A DNA stretch of 64,000 bases from UBA8529 sp964390565 (GCA_964390565.1 CAYMII010000008.1:32510-96509); one strand, 5' to 3'. Numbered from the stretch's first letter, positions 17,998 to 27,014 are shown. Translations and numbers: made by a program. Notes: a model not told the origin generated them from the letters alone.

Positions 17998-18873
17998 ATG
18001 TGGGAAAGCATTAAAAAACTATTGCTAAAGATATACTCGAACTATCACGTTCAAACCTTTTTATTTCCAATTATTGCAATTCTTGGAACGGGGTTAATCT
18101 TTTTTATTTTTCTTTTCATTTTTACCCGTCATGGTCAAAGTTATCCAGTACCTAGTTTTACTGGGCTAAGGCATAACGAGGTTGTAAAAATTGCTAAACA
18201 GTATAAATTAAGGTTTGAGATTACTGACTCAGTATATATCCTTACTCGTAAACCGGGTACAGTTGTTGAGCAAAACCCTCCTGTAGGAACAAAGGTTAAG
18301 CAAAATCGGAGGATACTACTTACCATTAATGCAAAGAATCCTAAAAAAGTTGAGATGCCAAATATCGTTGGGGTAACTCTTCGCCAAGCAAAATCAGTCC
18401 TTGATCTACAAGGGCTTATTGTTGGAAACCTAATATTTGTTCCCGATATCGCAGTAAATAATGTTCTTGAACAGAAATTTAAAGGTAAAATCATTGAACC
18501 CGGGAAACTGATTGCAAAGGGTTCGAGGGTTGATCTGGTTCTTGGACGCGGGATGCAAAATGAACGTACAGGTTTGCCCTTGCTTATTGGTCTAAACCAG
18601 AGCGATTCGAGAAGCAGGCTAATTGATGCATCGCTCAACTTAGGACAAGTTAAGTACGACGAAACAATAAAAGACTATAAAGACACGTTGAATGCTATGG
18701 TATACAGCCAATATCCCGCTTACTCTGAAAACTCTTCTATCAGTTTTGGTTCAAGAGTGGATATATGGTTAACCCTAAACGAGGCACGTGTGCCAAGAAT
18801 TAAGGCTGAACTAGGAGTTGATTCAGCATTTATGCAAATTGATTCAACTCTGCTTAATGAAATAGTTGAATGA
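17998..18873 (+). CDS. Membrane-anchored PASTA-domain protein
   Basis: A 291-aa protein with one membrane helix (about residues 21-43) followed by three PASTA repeats in the periplasm (about 48-115, 117-188, 190-262). The repeats show VPSFTGLRHNEVVKIAKQY, PNIVGVTLRQAKSVL and LPLLIGLNQSDSRSRLID, with NPPVGTKV turns. PASTA domains bind uncrosslinked muropeptides or beta-lactams in kinases and PBPs; here no kinase or transpeptidase domain is attached. It is the first gene of a chain joined by ATGA overlaps to a T9SS cargo gene and rluD, with ddl next, which hints at a cell-wall role. A PASTA gene near ddl is a recurring Bacteroidota arrangement. Confidence 0.9.
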   Translation: MWESIKKLLLKIYSNYHVQTFLFPIIAILGTGLIFFIFLFIFTRHGQSYPVPSFTGLRHNEVVKIAKQYKLRFEITDSVYILTRKPGTVVEQNPPVGTKVKQNRRILLTINAKNPKKVEMPNIVGVTLRQAKSVLDLQGLIVGNLIFVPDIAVNNVLEQKFKGKIIEPGKLIAKGSRVDLVLGRGMQNERTGLPLLIGLNQSDSRSRLIDASLNLGQVKYDETIKDYKDTLNAMVYSQYPAYSENSSISFGSRVDIWLTLNEARVPRIKAELGVDSAFMQIDSTLLNEIVE

Positions 18874-20801
18874 GGCATCTTCTAATATTAACAATATTTA
18901 CTTTTTTTTCTGTAACTACTTTTAGTCAGGAAATTCTTATCGATTTACAATCGATACCTGTAAAAAAGAGTACCTTAACCAAATCAAAAGTATCTGTAAA
19001 AGCAGCACCTTTGTCGTTACCATTTTATGATGACTTTTCTAATGGACAATCGAGTCCATCATTATTAAACTGGTTACCAAATGCTGTTCTAGTTAACCAA
19101 ACCTACGCAGTTAACCAGCCAACAATTGGAGTTGCTACTTTTGATGCCATTGGAAGCAATGGTAAAATTTATAGCCATTTAACCACAATTCTTCAGAAAG
19201 CGGATTCCCTTACATCTAGGCCAATAAATCTCTCAACTTTTGTTGTTGGCGATAGTCTATATTTATCTTTTCAATATCAGCCTAAAGGGCTTGGTGAAGC
19301 ACCAGATACTACAGATAACCAGCATCTTGGATGTGATTCTTTAGCAGTGGAATTCTTCTCTGCCCTTGAAAGTAAGTGGGTTCGAGTTTTTTCTGTATCC
19401 GCATACTTTAAAGGCAACAAAGTATCAGAAAAACACCACCTTTCTAATACAACAATTATCCAAAAGGCTTCTGATATTTCAAAGCATTTCTTTTGCGCAA
19501 TGATTCCAATTAAGGAGGATAGATTTTTAAAAGACACCTTTCAATTCAAGATCATTAACTATGCTTCTTTATCGTCATACCCTTATCCTAGCATACTTGG
19601 CAATTCCGATCATTGGCATATCGATTTAGTTTATCTGAATGTTGGTAGGGATTTTGACAGTAAAGTTATTGAGGACGTTTCATTTAGTAAACCTGTAAAA
19701 TCCTTCTTAAAAAACTATGAATCGATGCCGTGGAAACACTTTAATAGCCAAGCTAAACTTACGGAGTTGACAAACCCCCTTTCATTTAAAAACCAGATAA
19801 TAAACCATTACTCTTATACTCAAAATGTTACTATTGATTTTCAGATAAAAGACTTATCAAATCAAACTCCACTTATGCTGTTTACGGGTGGTGCTAATAA
19901 TTATGAACCATTACAAACTTTTGATTTGTTGAATCCATTTGAATATTCAATAGAATCGAACTGGGATGACTCTGCCAAATATCTTCTAAAAAGCCAACTA
20001 ACAACTGAAAGTGGAGAAAACTATCTCCGTTGGAACGATACTGTTAGTTACATCCAAAAATTTTACAACTACTACGCCTACGACGATGGCTCAGCTGAAT
20101 TTGGTTATGGCTTATGGGGTGAAGGGAGTCAAAATAGCATGATTGCTGTTAAATATCATTCTTACGAAATTGATTCTCTTAAAGGGGTTCTTTTCTATTT
20201 TAACGAAATCCCTGATTTTATTAGAACTAATTTTGAACTAGTGGTTTGGAATGACAATAATGGTAAACCTGGGACTCAATTGTATAAAAAAACGGTTTAT
20301 AAGCCTTTATATACCTATAATGCCGATACACTTTATATAATAGATGCAAAGTTCAAAATTGGTGGCGATTTCTGGGTAGGAACAATAAACAATACTGAGG
20401 ATTTGCTGAATATTGGATTTGACAAGAATAACGACCATAGTAATAAACTTTTCTACAACAGAACAGGAACATGGCAACAATCATCTGAGAACGGATCGTT
20501 GATGATTAAACCAGTATTTGGCAAGTTTACATCTTGGCAAACTGGCGTTGACAAACCTATTGCTGAAACCAAATTTAGCATCTACCCTAACCCTGCCAAA
20601 AGTTCAATTCGATTAAATATCCCTGAAGGTTCAAAACCTGAATGGGTTAGGATTATCAACCTTTCTGGTCAGGTTATGATGAGCAGACCATACGATAGTA
20701 ATAGCATAGATATAAGCTCCTTACAAACAGGAATCTACCTATTCCAACTCACCCAAAATAATAAAAATAAATCAACTCAAAAGTTGGTAATCATAAGATG
20801 A
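18870..20801 (+). CDS. Secreted protein with T9SS type A C-terminal sorting domain
   Basis: A 643-aa exported protein. A signal peptide (MRHLLILTIFTFFSVTTFSQ) opens it. The C-terminal about 75 residues are a type IX secretion sorting domain: KFSIYPNPAKSSIRLNI, VRIINLSGQVM, DISSLQTGIYLFQL and a final QKLVIIR. The large middle has beta-rich, Ser/Asn-rich sequence including PFYDDFSNG near the N-terminus and YAYDDGSAEFGYGLW near residue 410, seen in Bacteroidota cargo of unknown function; I see no catalytic motif. It starts inside the PASTA stop codon (ATGA) and ends inside the rluD start (ATGA), so its expression is tied to both. Confidence 0.9.
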   Translation: MRHLLILTIFTFFSVTTFSQEILIDLQSIPVKKSTLTKSKVSVKAAPLSLPFYDDFSNGQSSPSLLNWLPNAVLVNQTYAVNQPTIGVATFDAIGSNGKIYSHLTTILQKADSLTSRPINLSTFVVGDSLYLSFQYQPKGLGEAPDTTDNQHLGCDSLAVEFFSALESKWVRVFSVSAYFKGNKVSEKHHLSNTTIIQKASDISKHFFCAMIPIKEDRFLKDTFQFKIINYASLSSYPYPSILGNSDHWHIDLVYLNVGRDFDSKVIEDVSFSKPVKSFLKNYESMPWKHFNSQAKLTELTNPLSFKNQIINHYSYTQNVTIDFQIKDLSNQTPLMLFTGGANNYEPLQTFDLLNPFEYSIESNWDDSAKYLLKSQLTTESGENYLRWNDTVSYIQKFYNYYAYDDGSAEFGYGLWGEGSQNSMIAVKYHSYEIDSLKGVLFYFNEIPDFIRTNFELVVWNDNNGKPGTQLYKKTVYKPLYTYNADTLYIIDAKFKIGGDFWVGTINNTEDLLNIGFDKNNDHSNKLFYNRTGTWQQSSENGSLMIKPVFGKFTSWQTGVDKPIAETKFSIYPNPAKSSIRLNIPEGSKPEWVRIINLSGQVMMSRPYDSNSIDISSLQTGIYLFQLTQNNKNKSTQKLVIIR

Positions 20802-21874
20802 TAGATTCTAAAGGATTAAGCCCTGATTTTGACGATGAATTAGATGATGCTTCGGAAGAGCAATCGGAGCTATACGAGCACTTTCGATTTGAGGTAGATA
20901 AAGGCCAAGCGATGCTTCGCATCGATAAATTCCTTTCGAGTAAAATTCATCAGGTTTCGCGCAATAGAATACAAGCTGCTGCCGATGCTGATAATATATT
21001 GGTAAACGGCAAACCCGTTAAATCATCATATAAAGTAAAACCTCTCGATGCCATTTCAATTGTAATGGCCTACCCACCAAGGGATACCGAGATTAAACCT
21101 GAGAATATTCCTCTAAAGATTCTTTTTGAAGATAAAGACCTTATTGTAATTGATAAGGAAGCAGGAATGGTGGTTCATCCTGCTCATGGTAACTTTACAG
21201 GTACGCTAGTTAACGCGTTGATGTACCATTTAAGGGATATCCCACTGTTCAGTTCCGGCGAGGTTCGCCCTGGGTTGGTTCACCGTATTGACAAAAATAC
21301 ATCAGGGATTCTTGTAATCGCAAAAAGCGAAATTGCCATGAACAAGCTGGCAAAGCAGTTCTTCGACCGTACATCATCACGTCGATACATTGCCCTTGTT
21401 TGGGGCAATATGGAAACCGATGAGGGAACAATAACTGGTCATATTGGTCGTAGCATCCGCGATAGAAAAAAGATGCAGGTTTTCTCCGATGGAGAACAGG
21501 GTAAACATGCTATTACTCACTGGAAAGTTATTGAACGATTGGGCTACGTTAACCTAGTTGAGTGCAAACTCGAAACAGGGAGAACACATCAAATTAGAGC
21601 CCATTTCGAATACATAAGGCACCCCTTATTCAACGATGATAAATATGGTGGCGATGAGGTTGTAAAAGGAACACAATTCAATAAATACAAGCAATTTGTT
21701 GAGAACTGCTTCAAAATATGCCCACGACATGCGCTTCATGCTAAATCGCTTGGGTTTACACACCCAACAACTGGGAAATGGCTGGAGTTTGAGTCGGAGT
21801 TACCACAAGATATGCTATTGGTTATTGACAAGTGGAGAAATTATGTTACAGGCAGAGAAATTGAGGAGGAATAG
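20798..21874 (+). CDS. rluD: RluD-type 23S rRNA pseudouridine synthase
   Basis: Isomerises uridines to pseudouridine in 23S rRNA. The 358-aa protein has an acidic N-terminal tail, an S4 RNA-binding domain (about residues 36-98: LRIDKFLSSKIHQVSRNRIQ) and the RluA catalytic domain, with the aspartate in GLVHRIDKNTSGILVIAK (about residue 165) and LVECKLETGRTHQIRAH. The length and S4 domain favour RluD over RluA or RluC. The ATG overlaps the stop of the T9SS cargo gene. Its transcript ends at the UACG-loop terminator at 21909. Confidence 0.93.
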   Translation: MIDSKGLSPDFDDELDDASEEQSELYEHFRFEVDKGQAMLRIDKFLSSKIHQVSRNRIQAAADADNILVNGKPVKSSYKVKPLDAISIVMAYPPRDTEIKPENIPLKILFEDKDLIVIDKEAGMVVHPAHGNFTGTLVNALMYHLRDIPLFSSGEVRPGLVHRIDKNTSGILVIAKSEIAMNKLAKQFFDRTSSRRYIALVWGNMETDEGTITGHIGRSIRDRKKMQVFSDGEQGKHAITHWKVIERLGYVNLVECKLETGRTHQIRAHFEYIRHPLFNDDKYGGDEVVKGTQFNKYKQFVENCFKICPRHALHAKSLGFTHPTTGKWLEFESELPQDMLLVIDKWRNYVTGREIEEE

Positions 21875-21908
21875 CCTTTTTGCTTAGCAATATTTTTAAT
21901 AATAATTC

Positions 21909-21927
21909 TGCCCTACGGGGCATTTTT
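21909..21927 (+). terminator. Terminator of the rluD operon, UACG tetraloop
   Basis: TGCCC, TACG, GGGCA then ATTTTT. The loop is a UNCG-type tetraloop closed by C-G, which makes a short stem unusually stable. It directly abuts the ddl promoter box. Confidence 0.7.
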
Positions 21928-21929
21928 AA

Positions 21930-21937
21930 TATCTTTG
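21930..21937 (+). promoter_or_regulatory. -7 box for ddl; decides the ddl start
   Basis: TATCTTTG lies 21 bp before the ATG at 21959. An in-frame TTG inside this box (21935) cannot be the start if the promoter is real. Confidence 0.6.
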
Positions 21938-21958
21938 AAAAGTTATAAAAAAACTAAA

Positions 21959-22942
21959 ATGAACAAACTTAATATTGCCATACTTGCTGGTGGAAACTCC
22001 TCAGAGGCAAATATATCGCTTAAGAGCGCAGCACAAATTTCGGGTTGGATCGATGCAGACAAGTACAATGTTTATACTGTTTTTATTAAAGGAACGAGCT
22101 GGACGTTAAAGAATACTGAGTTTGGCGAAATTGAAATTGATAAGAACGATTTTAGCGCTTTGGTTAAAGGTGAAAGGTTGAAATTCGATTGTGCATTAAT
22201 TGCAATTCACGGGACACCTGGGGAGGATGGCTTACTCCAAGGCTACCTTGAAATGATGAACATTCCATATACAACTGGTAGCGTAATGAACTCTTCGTTT
22301 ACTTTTCACAAGTATTACTGCAAGGAACTTGTGAAAGAAACGGGAGTTAATTTAGCTAAGGGAATATTCCTCAAACGTGGACAAAAAATTGATGCCGAGA
22401 ATATTATAACATCTTTAGGTCTACCAATTTTTGTAAAACCAAACGAGAGTGGTAGCAGCTATGGTGTAAGTAAGGTGAAATTAGCCGAAGACCTTTTACC
22501 TGCAATCGAAAATGCCTTTAAGGAGGACAGGACTATTATCCTTGAGGAGTTTATAAGCGGAAGAGAGTTCACCTGCGGTGTATTTAAGTCGGATACCAAG
22601 GAAATTGTAATGCCTGTAACCGAGATAATATCGATGAATGAATTTTTCGATTACGAGGCTAAATACCAAAACAAATCGAAAGAGGTTACCCCTGCCGAAA
22701 TTTCGGAATCGCTAACCAAAAGAATTCAGGAGTTTTCCTCAAAAATCTACGATAGACTCGATTGCCGTGGAATTGTGAGGGTTGACTATATTGTTGATAA
22801 CGATAATATCTGCTTCCTTGAAATAAATACCGTTCCAGGAATGAGCGAGGCAAGCATCATTCCTCAGCAGGTAAAGGCTATGGGTAAGGAAATGAAAGAG
22901 ATATTCAGCTTGGTTATTGACGATGCAATTGCAAGAAAGTAA
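21959..22942 (+). CDS. ddl: D-alanine--D-alanine ligase
   Basis: ATP-grasp enzyme that joins two D-Ala for peptidoglycan; its product is the substrate of MurF. I set the start at ATG 21959 (MNKLNIAILAGGNSSEANIS, 327 aa), because the longer frame from a TTG at 21935 begins inside the promoter box. Motifs: AIHGTPGEDGLLQGYLEM, the phosphate loop FVKPNESGSSYGVSKV, ILEEFISGREFTCGV and CFLEINTVPGMSEASIIPQQ. The position after the PASTA-rluD chain fits cell-wall genes. A bidirectional terminator follows. Confidence 0.97.
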   Translation: MNKLNIAILAGGNSSEANISLKSAAQISGWIDADKYNVYTVFIKGTSWTLKNTEFGEIEIDKNDFSALVKGERLKFDCALIAIHGTPGEDGLLQGYLEMMNIPYTTGSVMNSSFTFHKYYCKELVKETGVNLAKGIFLKRGQKIDAENIITSLGLPIFVKPNESGSSYGVSKVKLAEDLLPAIENAFKEDRTIILEEFISGREFTCGVFKSDTKEIVMPVTEIISMNEFFDYEAKYQNKSKEVTPAEISESLTKRIQEFSSKIYDRLDCRGIVRVDYIVDNDNICFLEINTVPGMSEASIIPQQVKAMGKEMKEIFSLVIDDAIARK

Positions 22943-22957
22943 TCAAACTTAAAGAAT

Positions 22958-22986
22958 AAAAAAGGTCAGGTATAACCTGACCTTTT
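22958..22986. terminator. Bidirectional terminator between ddl and the CDGSH genes
   Basis: AAAAAAGGTCAGG, TATAA, CCTGACCTTTT: a perfect 7-bp core with A/T flanks. It serves ddl (+) and the converging CDGSH pair (-). Confidence 0.85.
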
Positions 22987-23004
22987 CTGTTATCTAGATA
23001 GTTC

Positions 23005-23196
23005 TTATTTCTTATGACTCCCATCGCAAAAAGGTTTCATCTTTGAACGACCACAGGCACAAAGGTATACCTCGTTATTGAAATCGGTATTCAATGTGTT
23101 ACCATCTTTACCCACAACGGTAAAATTTCCCGAAATCTTGATAGGTTCGTTTTTAGTTAACTTTATCTCTGCTGATACTCTTCTTGGCTGATCCAT
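23005..23196 (-). CDS. CDGSH iron-sulfur domain protein
   Basis: A 63-aa single-domain protein with the [2Fe-2S] CDGSH signature CACGRSKMKPFCDGSH; the expected ligands are C46, C48, C57 and H61. These mitoNEET-type domains hold a labile 2Fe-2S cluster and act in electron or cluster transfer; the partner is not known. The gene follows the second CDGSH gene with only 3 bp between stop and start, so the two are one operon. No signal peptide, hence cytoplasmic. Confidence 0.93.
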   Translation of the reverse strand: MDQPRRVSAEIKLTKNEPIKISGNFTVVGKDGNTLNTDFNNEVYLCACGRSKMKPFCDGSHKK

Positions 23197-23199
23197 TTG

Positions 23200-23685
23200 T
23201 TATTCCTCCGAATCATTAAAGTTTCTTTTAAAATGGGTTCCATCGCAGAATGGCATTTTGCCCGATTGACCACATCGACACAATGAAATCATTTGCATTG
23301 GCTTCATTTCATTACCATCATAATCAATCACTCTGAATTTTCCAGAAATAAGCATAGGCCCATTCCTCATAATTTGAACTTTTGCTGGTTCGCTATCAAA
23401 CTCACCAGTTTGCTCAACTGGTTCATCTTTCACTGCTTTTGATGATTTCTCAGCTCGATTCTTATCAGGATCATTCCACTTAAACATCAAAGCATTTGTA
23501 GGGCACTCATTCACAATATCAATAACCTTTAAGGCATCAGCCCCTTCGAGGGTTATCCAAGGCCTATTGCGAGGGTTAAAAACCGAAAGCATCTTTGTAT
23601 AGCAAATAGATGCGTGTATGCACTCATTTGAGTTCCAAAAAACTGTAATTTCGTCGTTTGAATACTTCTTTTTCACTCTTTCCAT
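23200..23685 (-). CDS. Two-cluster protein: Fer4_19-type 4Fe-4S plus CDGSH
   Basis: A 161-aa protein with two cluster-binding halves. The N-terminal half resembles the divergent mono-cluster [4Fe-4S] domain (ECIHASIC at about residues 21-28, then NECPTNAL at about 62-69). The C-terminal half is a CDGSH domain (CRCGQSGKMPFCDGTH), with a conserved NGPMLISGKFRV approach strand like that of its neighbour. Similar YjdI-like/CDGSH fusions occur widely; the electron partner is unknown. First gene of the two-gene operon with the 63-aa CDGSH protein. Confidence 0.9.
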   Translation of the reverse strand: MERVKKKYSNDEITVFWNSNECIHASICYTKMLSVFNPRNRPWITLEGADALKVIDIVNECPTNALMFKWNDPDKNRAEKSSKAVKDEPVEQTGEFDSEPAKVQIMRNGPMLISGKFRVIDYDGNEMKPMQMISLCRCGQSGKMPFCDGTHFKRNFNDSEE

Positions 23686-23754
23686 AAATTTTAAGAAACG
23701 TCAACCTTATGAACGCTAAGCAAAGTGAGTTTGTTTAGCAAATAAACTGCTTTT

Positions 23755-24264
23755 TTACTTTTTAACTACTAAGCAGCTGGCAACCAAATCGTGTAAGGCT
23801 TGCTTTTTCTCAGTAAACCCGGCGATGATATATCCTATAAGAAATGTCATATTGGTAATGATCCTAGAAAAGTAACGACCTGTTGCTCTACCAAAAGTTA
23901 CAGGATTACCATCCATATCAACTACCTTAATGCTAACAGCAATTTTTCCAATGGTTCCACCATATTTTGATGATTCCATTAAGGCATAGTAAAGCCATTT
24001 CATTACAATACTTAGCATGATAGCCAGCATTATTAAGCCAATGATTCCGCCAACCATTAGCAATCCATCATGGGCTAAAAAATCGGAAGGATGTCTTATT
24101 CCATCAAGATTGATACCAAATGCAATAATCCCAAGAATTATGGGTACAGCTATAATAAAGCCTGCAACTCCAATAACAAATTGATCAATAATGTATGCAG
24201 CAAATCTTAACCAAAATCCTGCATAGTTGAACTGTTTTGATTCCGAATTTGATAATACTTCCAT
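23755..24264 (-). CDS. RDD-family integral membrane protein
   Basis: A 169-aa membrane protein of the RDD family. It opens with YAGFWLRFAAYIIDQFVIG, containing the R...D motif inside helix 1. Hydrophobic helices span about 24-50, 70-95 and 135-155, and the family GGTIGKIAVSIKVVDMDGNPV loop lies between helices 2 and 3. The function is unsettled; some members have been linked to Na+/H+ exchange. It is divergent from the DUF4294 gene and separated by about 70 bp from the CDGSH operon. Confidence 0.88.
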   Translation of the reverse strand: MEVLSNSESKQFNYAGFWLRFAAYIIDQFVIGVAGFIIAVPIILGIIAFGINLDGIRHPSDFLAHDGLLMVGGIIGLIMLAIMLSIVMKWLYYALMESSKYGGTIGKIAVSIKVVDMDGNPVTFGRATGRYFSRIITNMTFLIGYIIAGFTEKKQALHDLVASCLVVKK

Positions 24265-24348
24265 GATGTTTTAGTTTTAATATTTTTCTTTAATGAAAAA
24301 AAGAATAGACAGATTGTATTTGTACAATTTTTGTAGTAAAATTAGGAA

Positions 24349-24356
24349 TACTTTTG
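24349..24356 (+). promoter_or_regulatory. -7 box for the DUF4294 gene
   Basis: TACTTTTG lies 62 bp before the ATG at 24419. A TTTG at 24330-24333 precedes it by 15 bp, a little short for -33. Confidence 0.45.
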
Positions 24357-24418
24357 CATCAACCCTAATTAGTGAACAAAAAAATCTTTTGTTTCGTTTA
24401 AAGGAGTAGAGAAAGAAT

Positions 24419-25018
24419 ATGGGTAAGTTTATCGCAATATTATCTATAATTGTTCTTGTACCCATCTATGATTGCTTGGCGCAACAAACAGTAATTATTG
24501 ATGGTTACACTATTCCTGCTATTACTAGCCTTAATGGGGAAAATATTCCAAATTGGGTAATCCCTGAAATTGTTGTAATTCCAAAACGAAAATTCAAATC
24601 AAATAAGGATTATCGCCATTATCAAAAAATGATCCGAAACCTTAAAGCAGTTTACCCTTATGCTCGAATTGCACGTGCAAAATTTGTAGAAATGAATTAT
24701 CAATTAACACAACTTCATACAAAAAGGGAAAAAGAGAAATACATCGATCAGGTTGAGAGAGAGATTAGGGCTGAATTTGAAAAAAAACTAATGAGTTTAA
24801 CCGTTTCACAAGGGAAAATGTTAATTAAACTTTTAGATAGAGAAACTGGACGAACTTCATACGAACTCCTAAAGGAGCTAAAAGGCAATTTCTCGGCTGG
24901 TTTATGGCAGGCTGTTGCTCGGATATTTGGCTCAAACCTAAAAACCGAATTTGATGAGGATGGTGATGATAAAATTTTAAATGAGTTGATATTGCTTTAT
25001 GAACATCAACAACTTTAA
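24419..25018 (+). CDS. DUF4294 family protein
   Basis: A 199-aa exported protein typical of Bacteroidota. The signal peptide runs to about residue 21 (VPIYDCLAQQ). The core carries NLKAVYPYARIARAKFVEMN, the long charged helix KREKEKYIDQVEREIRAEFE and DRETGRTSYELLKELKGNFSAGLWQ, which I recognise as the DUF4294 pattern. The function is unknown. It is followed 30 bp later by thpR on the same strand, probably as one transcript. Confidence 0.85.
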   Translation: MGKFIAILSIIVLVPIYDCLAQQTVIIDGYTIPAITSLNGENIPNWVIPEIVVIPKRKFKSNKDYRHYQKMIRNLKAVYPYARIARAKFVEMNYQLTQLHTKREKEKYIDQVEREIRAEFEKKLMSLTVSQGKMLIKLLDRETGRTSYELLKELKGNFSAGLWQAVARIFGSNLKTEFDEDGDDKILNELILLYEHQQL

Positions 25019-25048
25019 ATAAAGCAAAGGTTTAAAATCAATATTTTC

Positions 25049-25618
25049 GTGGATAACCTAAGAACATTCGTAGCAATTGAAATAAAAGTTGAGCCATCTA
25101 TCAAAAGAAAATGGGATGAGTTAAAACTACTGCTTCGAAACGATACTGTCAAGTGGGTTGATGAGCACACAATTCACCTTACCCTATTCTTTTTGGGAGA
25201 AACAACTCCAATAGAGGTCAAGGAGGTAATACAAGAACTTGAGATTTCTCTAAGAAATATTGAGCCATTTTTAATCCAAATTACTGGTTTAGGATTATTC
25301 GGGAATCCAAGCAATCCAAAGGTAATATGGGCTGGAATTTCAGAATCGCAACCATTACACATACTAAAAGAGAAAGTAGACCTTGCTCTATTGCGACAAG
25401 GGTTTGAAGACACACAAAGTAAATTCTCACCACATCTTACGCTAGGGCGAATTAAGCATATCAAATCGGCAAACGAATTAAATGCCTTCATTAAGAGCAA
25501 TAAATCGCTGCACTTTTTTGATGTTGACGTAGCCAAGGTGATTTTCTATCAAAGTATATTAACGCCAAGTGGCCCAATATACAAGCCGCTTAAGGAGATT
25601 AAACTCCTTTCCCTTTAA
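25049..25618 (+). CDS. thpR: RNA 2',3'-cyclic phosphodiesterase
   Basis: 2H-phosphoesterase that opens 2',3'-cyclic phosphates on RNA ends (formerly called 2'-5' RNA ligase). The 189-aa protein has the two HxT motifs HLTLFFLG (about residue 43) and HLTLGRIKH (about 129), and the opening LRTFVAIEI. The start codon is GTG at 25049; no ATG fits the family N-terminus. Its last 20 bp overlap the end of the convergent sugar transferase gene, with no terminator between. Confidence 0.93.
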   Translation: MDNLRTFVAIEIKVEPSIKRKWDELKLLLRNDTVKWVDEHTIHLTLFFLGETTPIEVKEVIQELEISLRNIEPFLIQITGLGLFGNPSNPKVIWAGISESQPLHILKEKVDLALLRQGFEDTQSKFSPHLTLGRIKHIKSANELNAFIKSNKSLHFFDVDVAKVIFYQSILTPSGPIYKPLKEIKLLSL

Positions 25619-27014
25619 ACACAGTGATTAAGGTATATATGATAATTTTTAGGTCGACAATTAGGGACATATTATCAATATAAAGAAGATCGTATTTTAA
25701 ACGCTGAACCATCTGATCAACATTTTCGGCATAGCCGAATTTTACTTGTCCCCATGAAGTAATCCCAGGTTTAACCTTTTGAAGATGTACGTAGTGAGGA
25801 GCAATCTTAACTATTTGATCAACATAGAACTGTCTTTCTGGTCGTGGTCCTACCAACGACATCTCACCAAATAGAACATTCACAAAATTTGGAATTTCGT
25901 CAATACGCGTTTTGCGCATAAATCGGCCAAGGCGTGTAACGCGATTATCTGCCTTACTCGAAAGTGCTGGTCCCGATCGCTCTGCATCAACATACATCGA
26001 ACGAAACTTGTACAATGTAAATGGTTTGCCATACTGCCCTACTCTCTCCTGCCTGTGAATTATAGGCCCTCGTGATGAAACTTTGATTATGATACTTACT
26101 ACGATTATTAAAGGAAGAAGAACAATTAAAGCGATCAATGCAAGGGCAATATCCATTAACTGCTTAACCTTAATCTGCCATGGAGGCATCAGCTCAAAAG
26201 AAACTCTAAAAAGGGGTGCGCTAAAAATCTCCGACATCTTCACGCGACCAGTAAGGTAATCGTATAAACTTGGAATAGCTTTTATTATGATTTCCATGGA
26301 AAGCAGCTCGTTAATAAGCTTAAGCATGCTCTTATTGTCGGTATTTTCAACTGCTATAAGCACTTCTTCAATTTTATTCTGATGTACAATGCTTACTATA
26401 GATTTAACATTGCCCAAACATGGGATTACCCCTTCGAAGTGGTTTTGACCTTTAGAATCAACCTCAACGTATCCTAATATCTTATACCCTTGAGATTTAA
26501 CCTGGGCTTGTAGCTCATTATATAGTTCAAGCGCCTTTTCTCCCTCGCCAATAATTAAAGTTGGGTAACCAAACTTGCGCGAATGAATCCGATGTATTGT
26601 AATAGAAGTAATTACGAGTCGCGTAATATAGGTAAATGTAAAAACCAACAAAAAAAGGTAATAAAAAAGCTTAAAATAGTAGGTGGAAGTGAGGTTTAAA
26701 TCGCGATACATTAGCACAAAGAAAATTATCAATGTACCAGATATAGTAATTCCAATAGAACTACCTAACTCTTTTATTCTGGACTTTCTGAAAACATTAT
26801 CATAGAAGCCTGCTAGACTAAAAAGAATAAGCCAAAATGTTGTAAATAGAACTAGCCCAACATAGAATTTTAAAGATAACTCTGATGGAAAAAGATTAAT
26901 TGACGCAGTACCTTGTATAAGTTTACTACGGTAAAAGATAAATAAAAACCAAGCACATACAACCCCTACAGAGTCAAAAAAAACGTATTTGGCAACTTGC
27001 CACCTCTTGCTCAC
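25599..27014 (-). CDS. Polyprenyl-phosphate sugar phosphotransferase (WcaJ-like)
   Basis: Starts exopolysaccharide or O-antigen repeat units by moving a sugar-1-phosphate from a UDP-sugar to undecaprenyl phosphate. The 471-aa protein has four N-terminal membrane helices (about 10-130), a CoA-binding-like Rossmann domain (about 145-250, PTLIIGEGEKALELYNEL), a further helix at about 280-305 and the catalytic domain (about 310-465) with QERVGQYGKPFTLYKFRSM, KTRIDEIPNFVNVLFG and LVGPRPERQF. The sugar is not readable. No capsule cluster surrounds it, so the other genes must lie elsewhere. Confidence 0.93.
   Translation of the reverse strand: MSKRWQVAKYVFFDSVGVVCAWFLFIFYRSKLIQGTASINLFPSELSLKFYVGLVLFTTFWLILFSLAGFYDNVFRKSRIKELGSSIGITISGTLIIFFVLMYRDLNLTSTYYFKLFYYLFLLVFTFTYITRLVITSITIHRIHSRKFGYPTLIIGEGEKALELYNELQAQVKSQGYKILGYVEVDSKGQNHFEGVIPCLGNVKSIVSIVHQNKIEEVLIAVENTDNKSMLKLINELLSMEIIIKAIPSLYDYLTGRVKMSEIFSAPLFRVSFELMPPWQIKVKQLMDIALALIALIVLLPLIIVVSIIIKVSSRGPIIHRQERVGQYGKPFTLYKFRSMYVDAERSGPALSSKADNRVTRLGRFMRKTRIDEIPNFVNVLFGEMSLVGPRPERQFYVDQIVKIAPHYVHLQKVKPGITSWGQVKFGYAENVDQMVQRLKYDLLYIDNMSLIVDLKIIIYTLITVFKGKGV

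Noticed and set aside
25599..25618. The 20-bp convergent overlap of thpR and the sugar transferase gene as a regulatory antisense element
   Set aside because: Short convergent overlaps are common, and nothing else in the sequence supports regulation.
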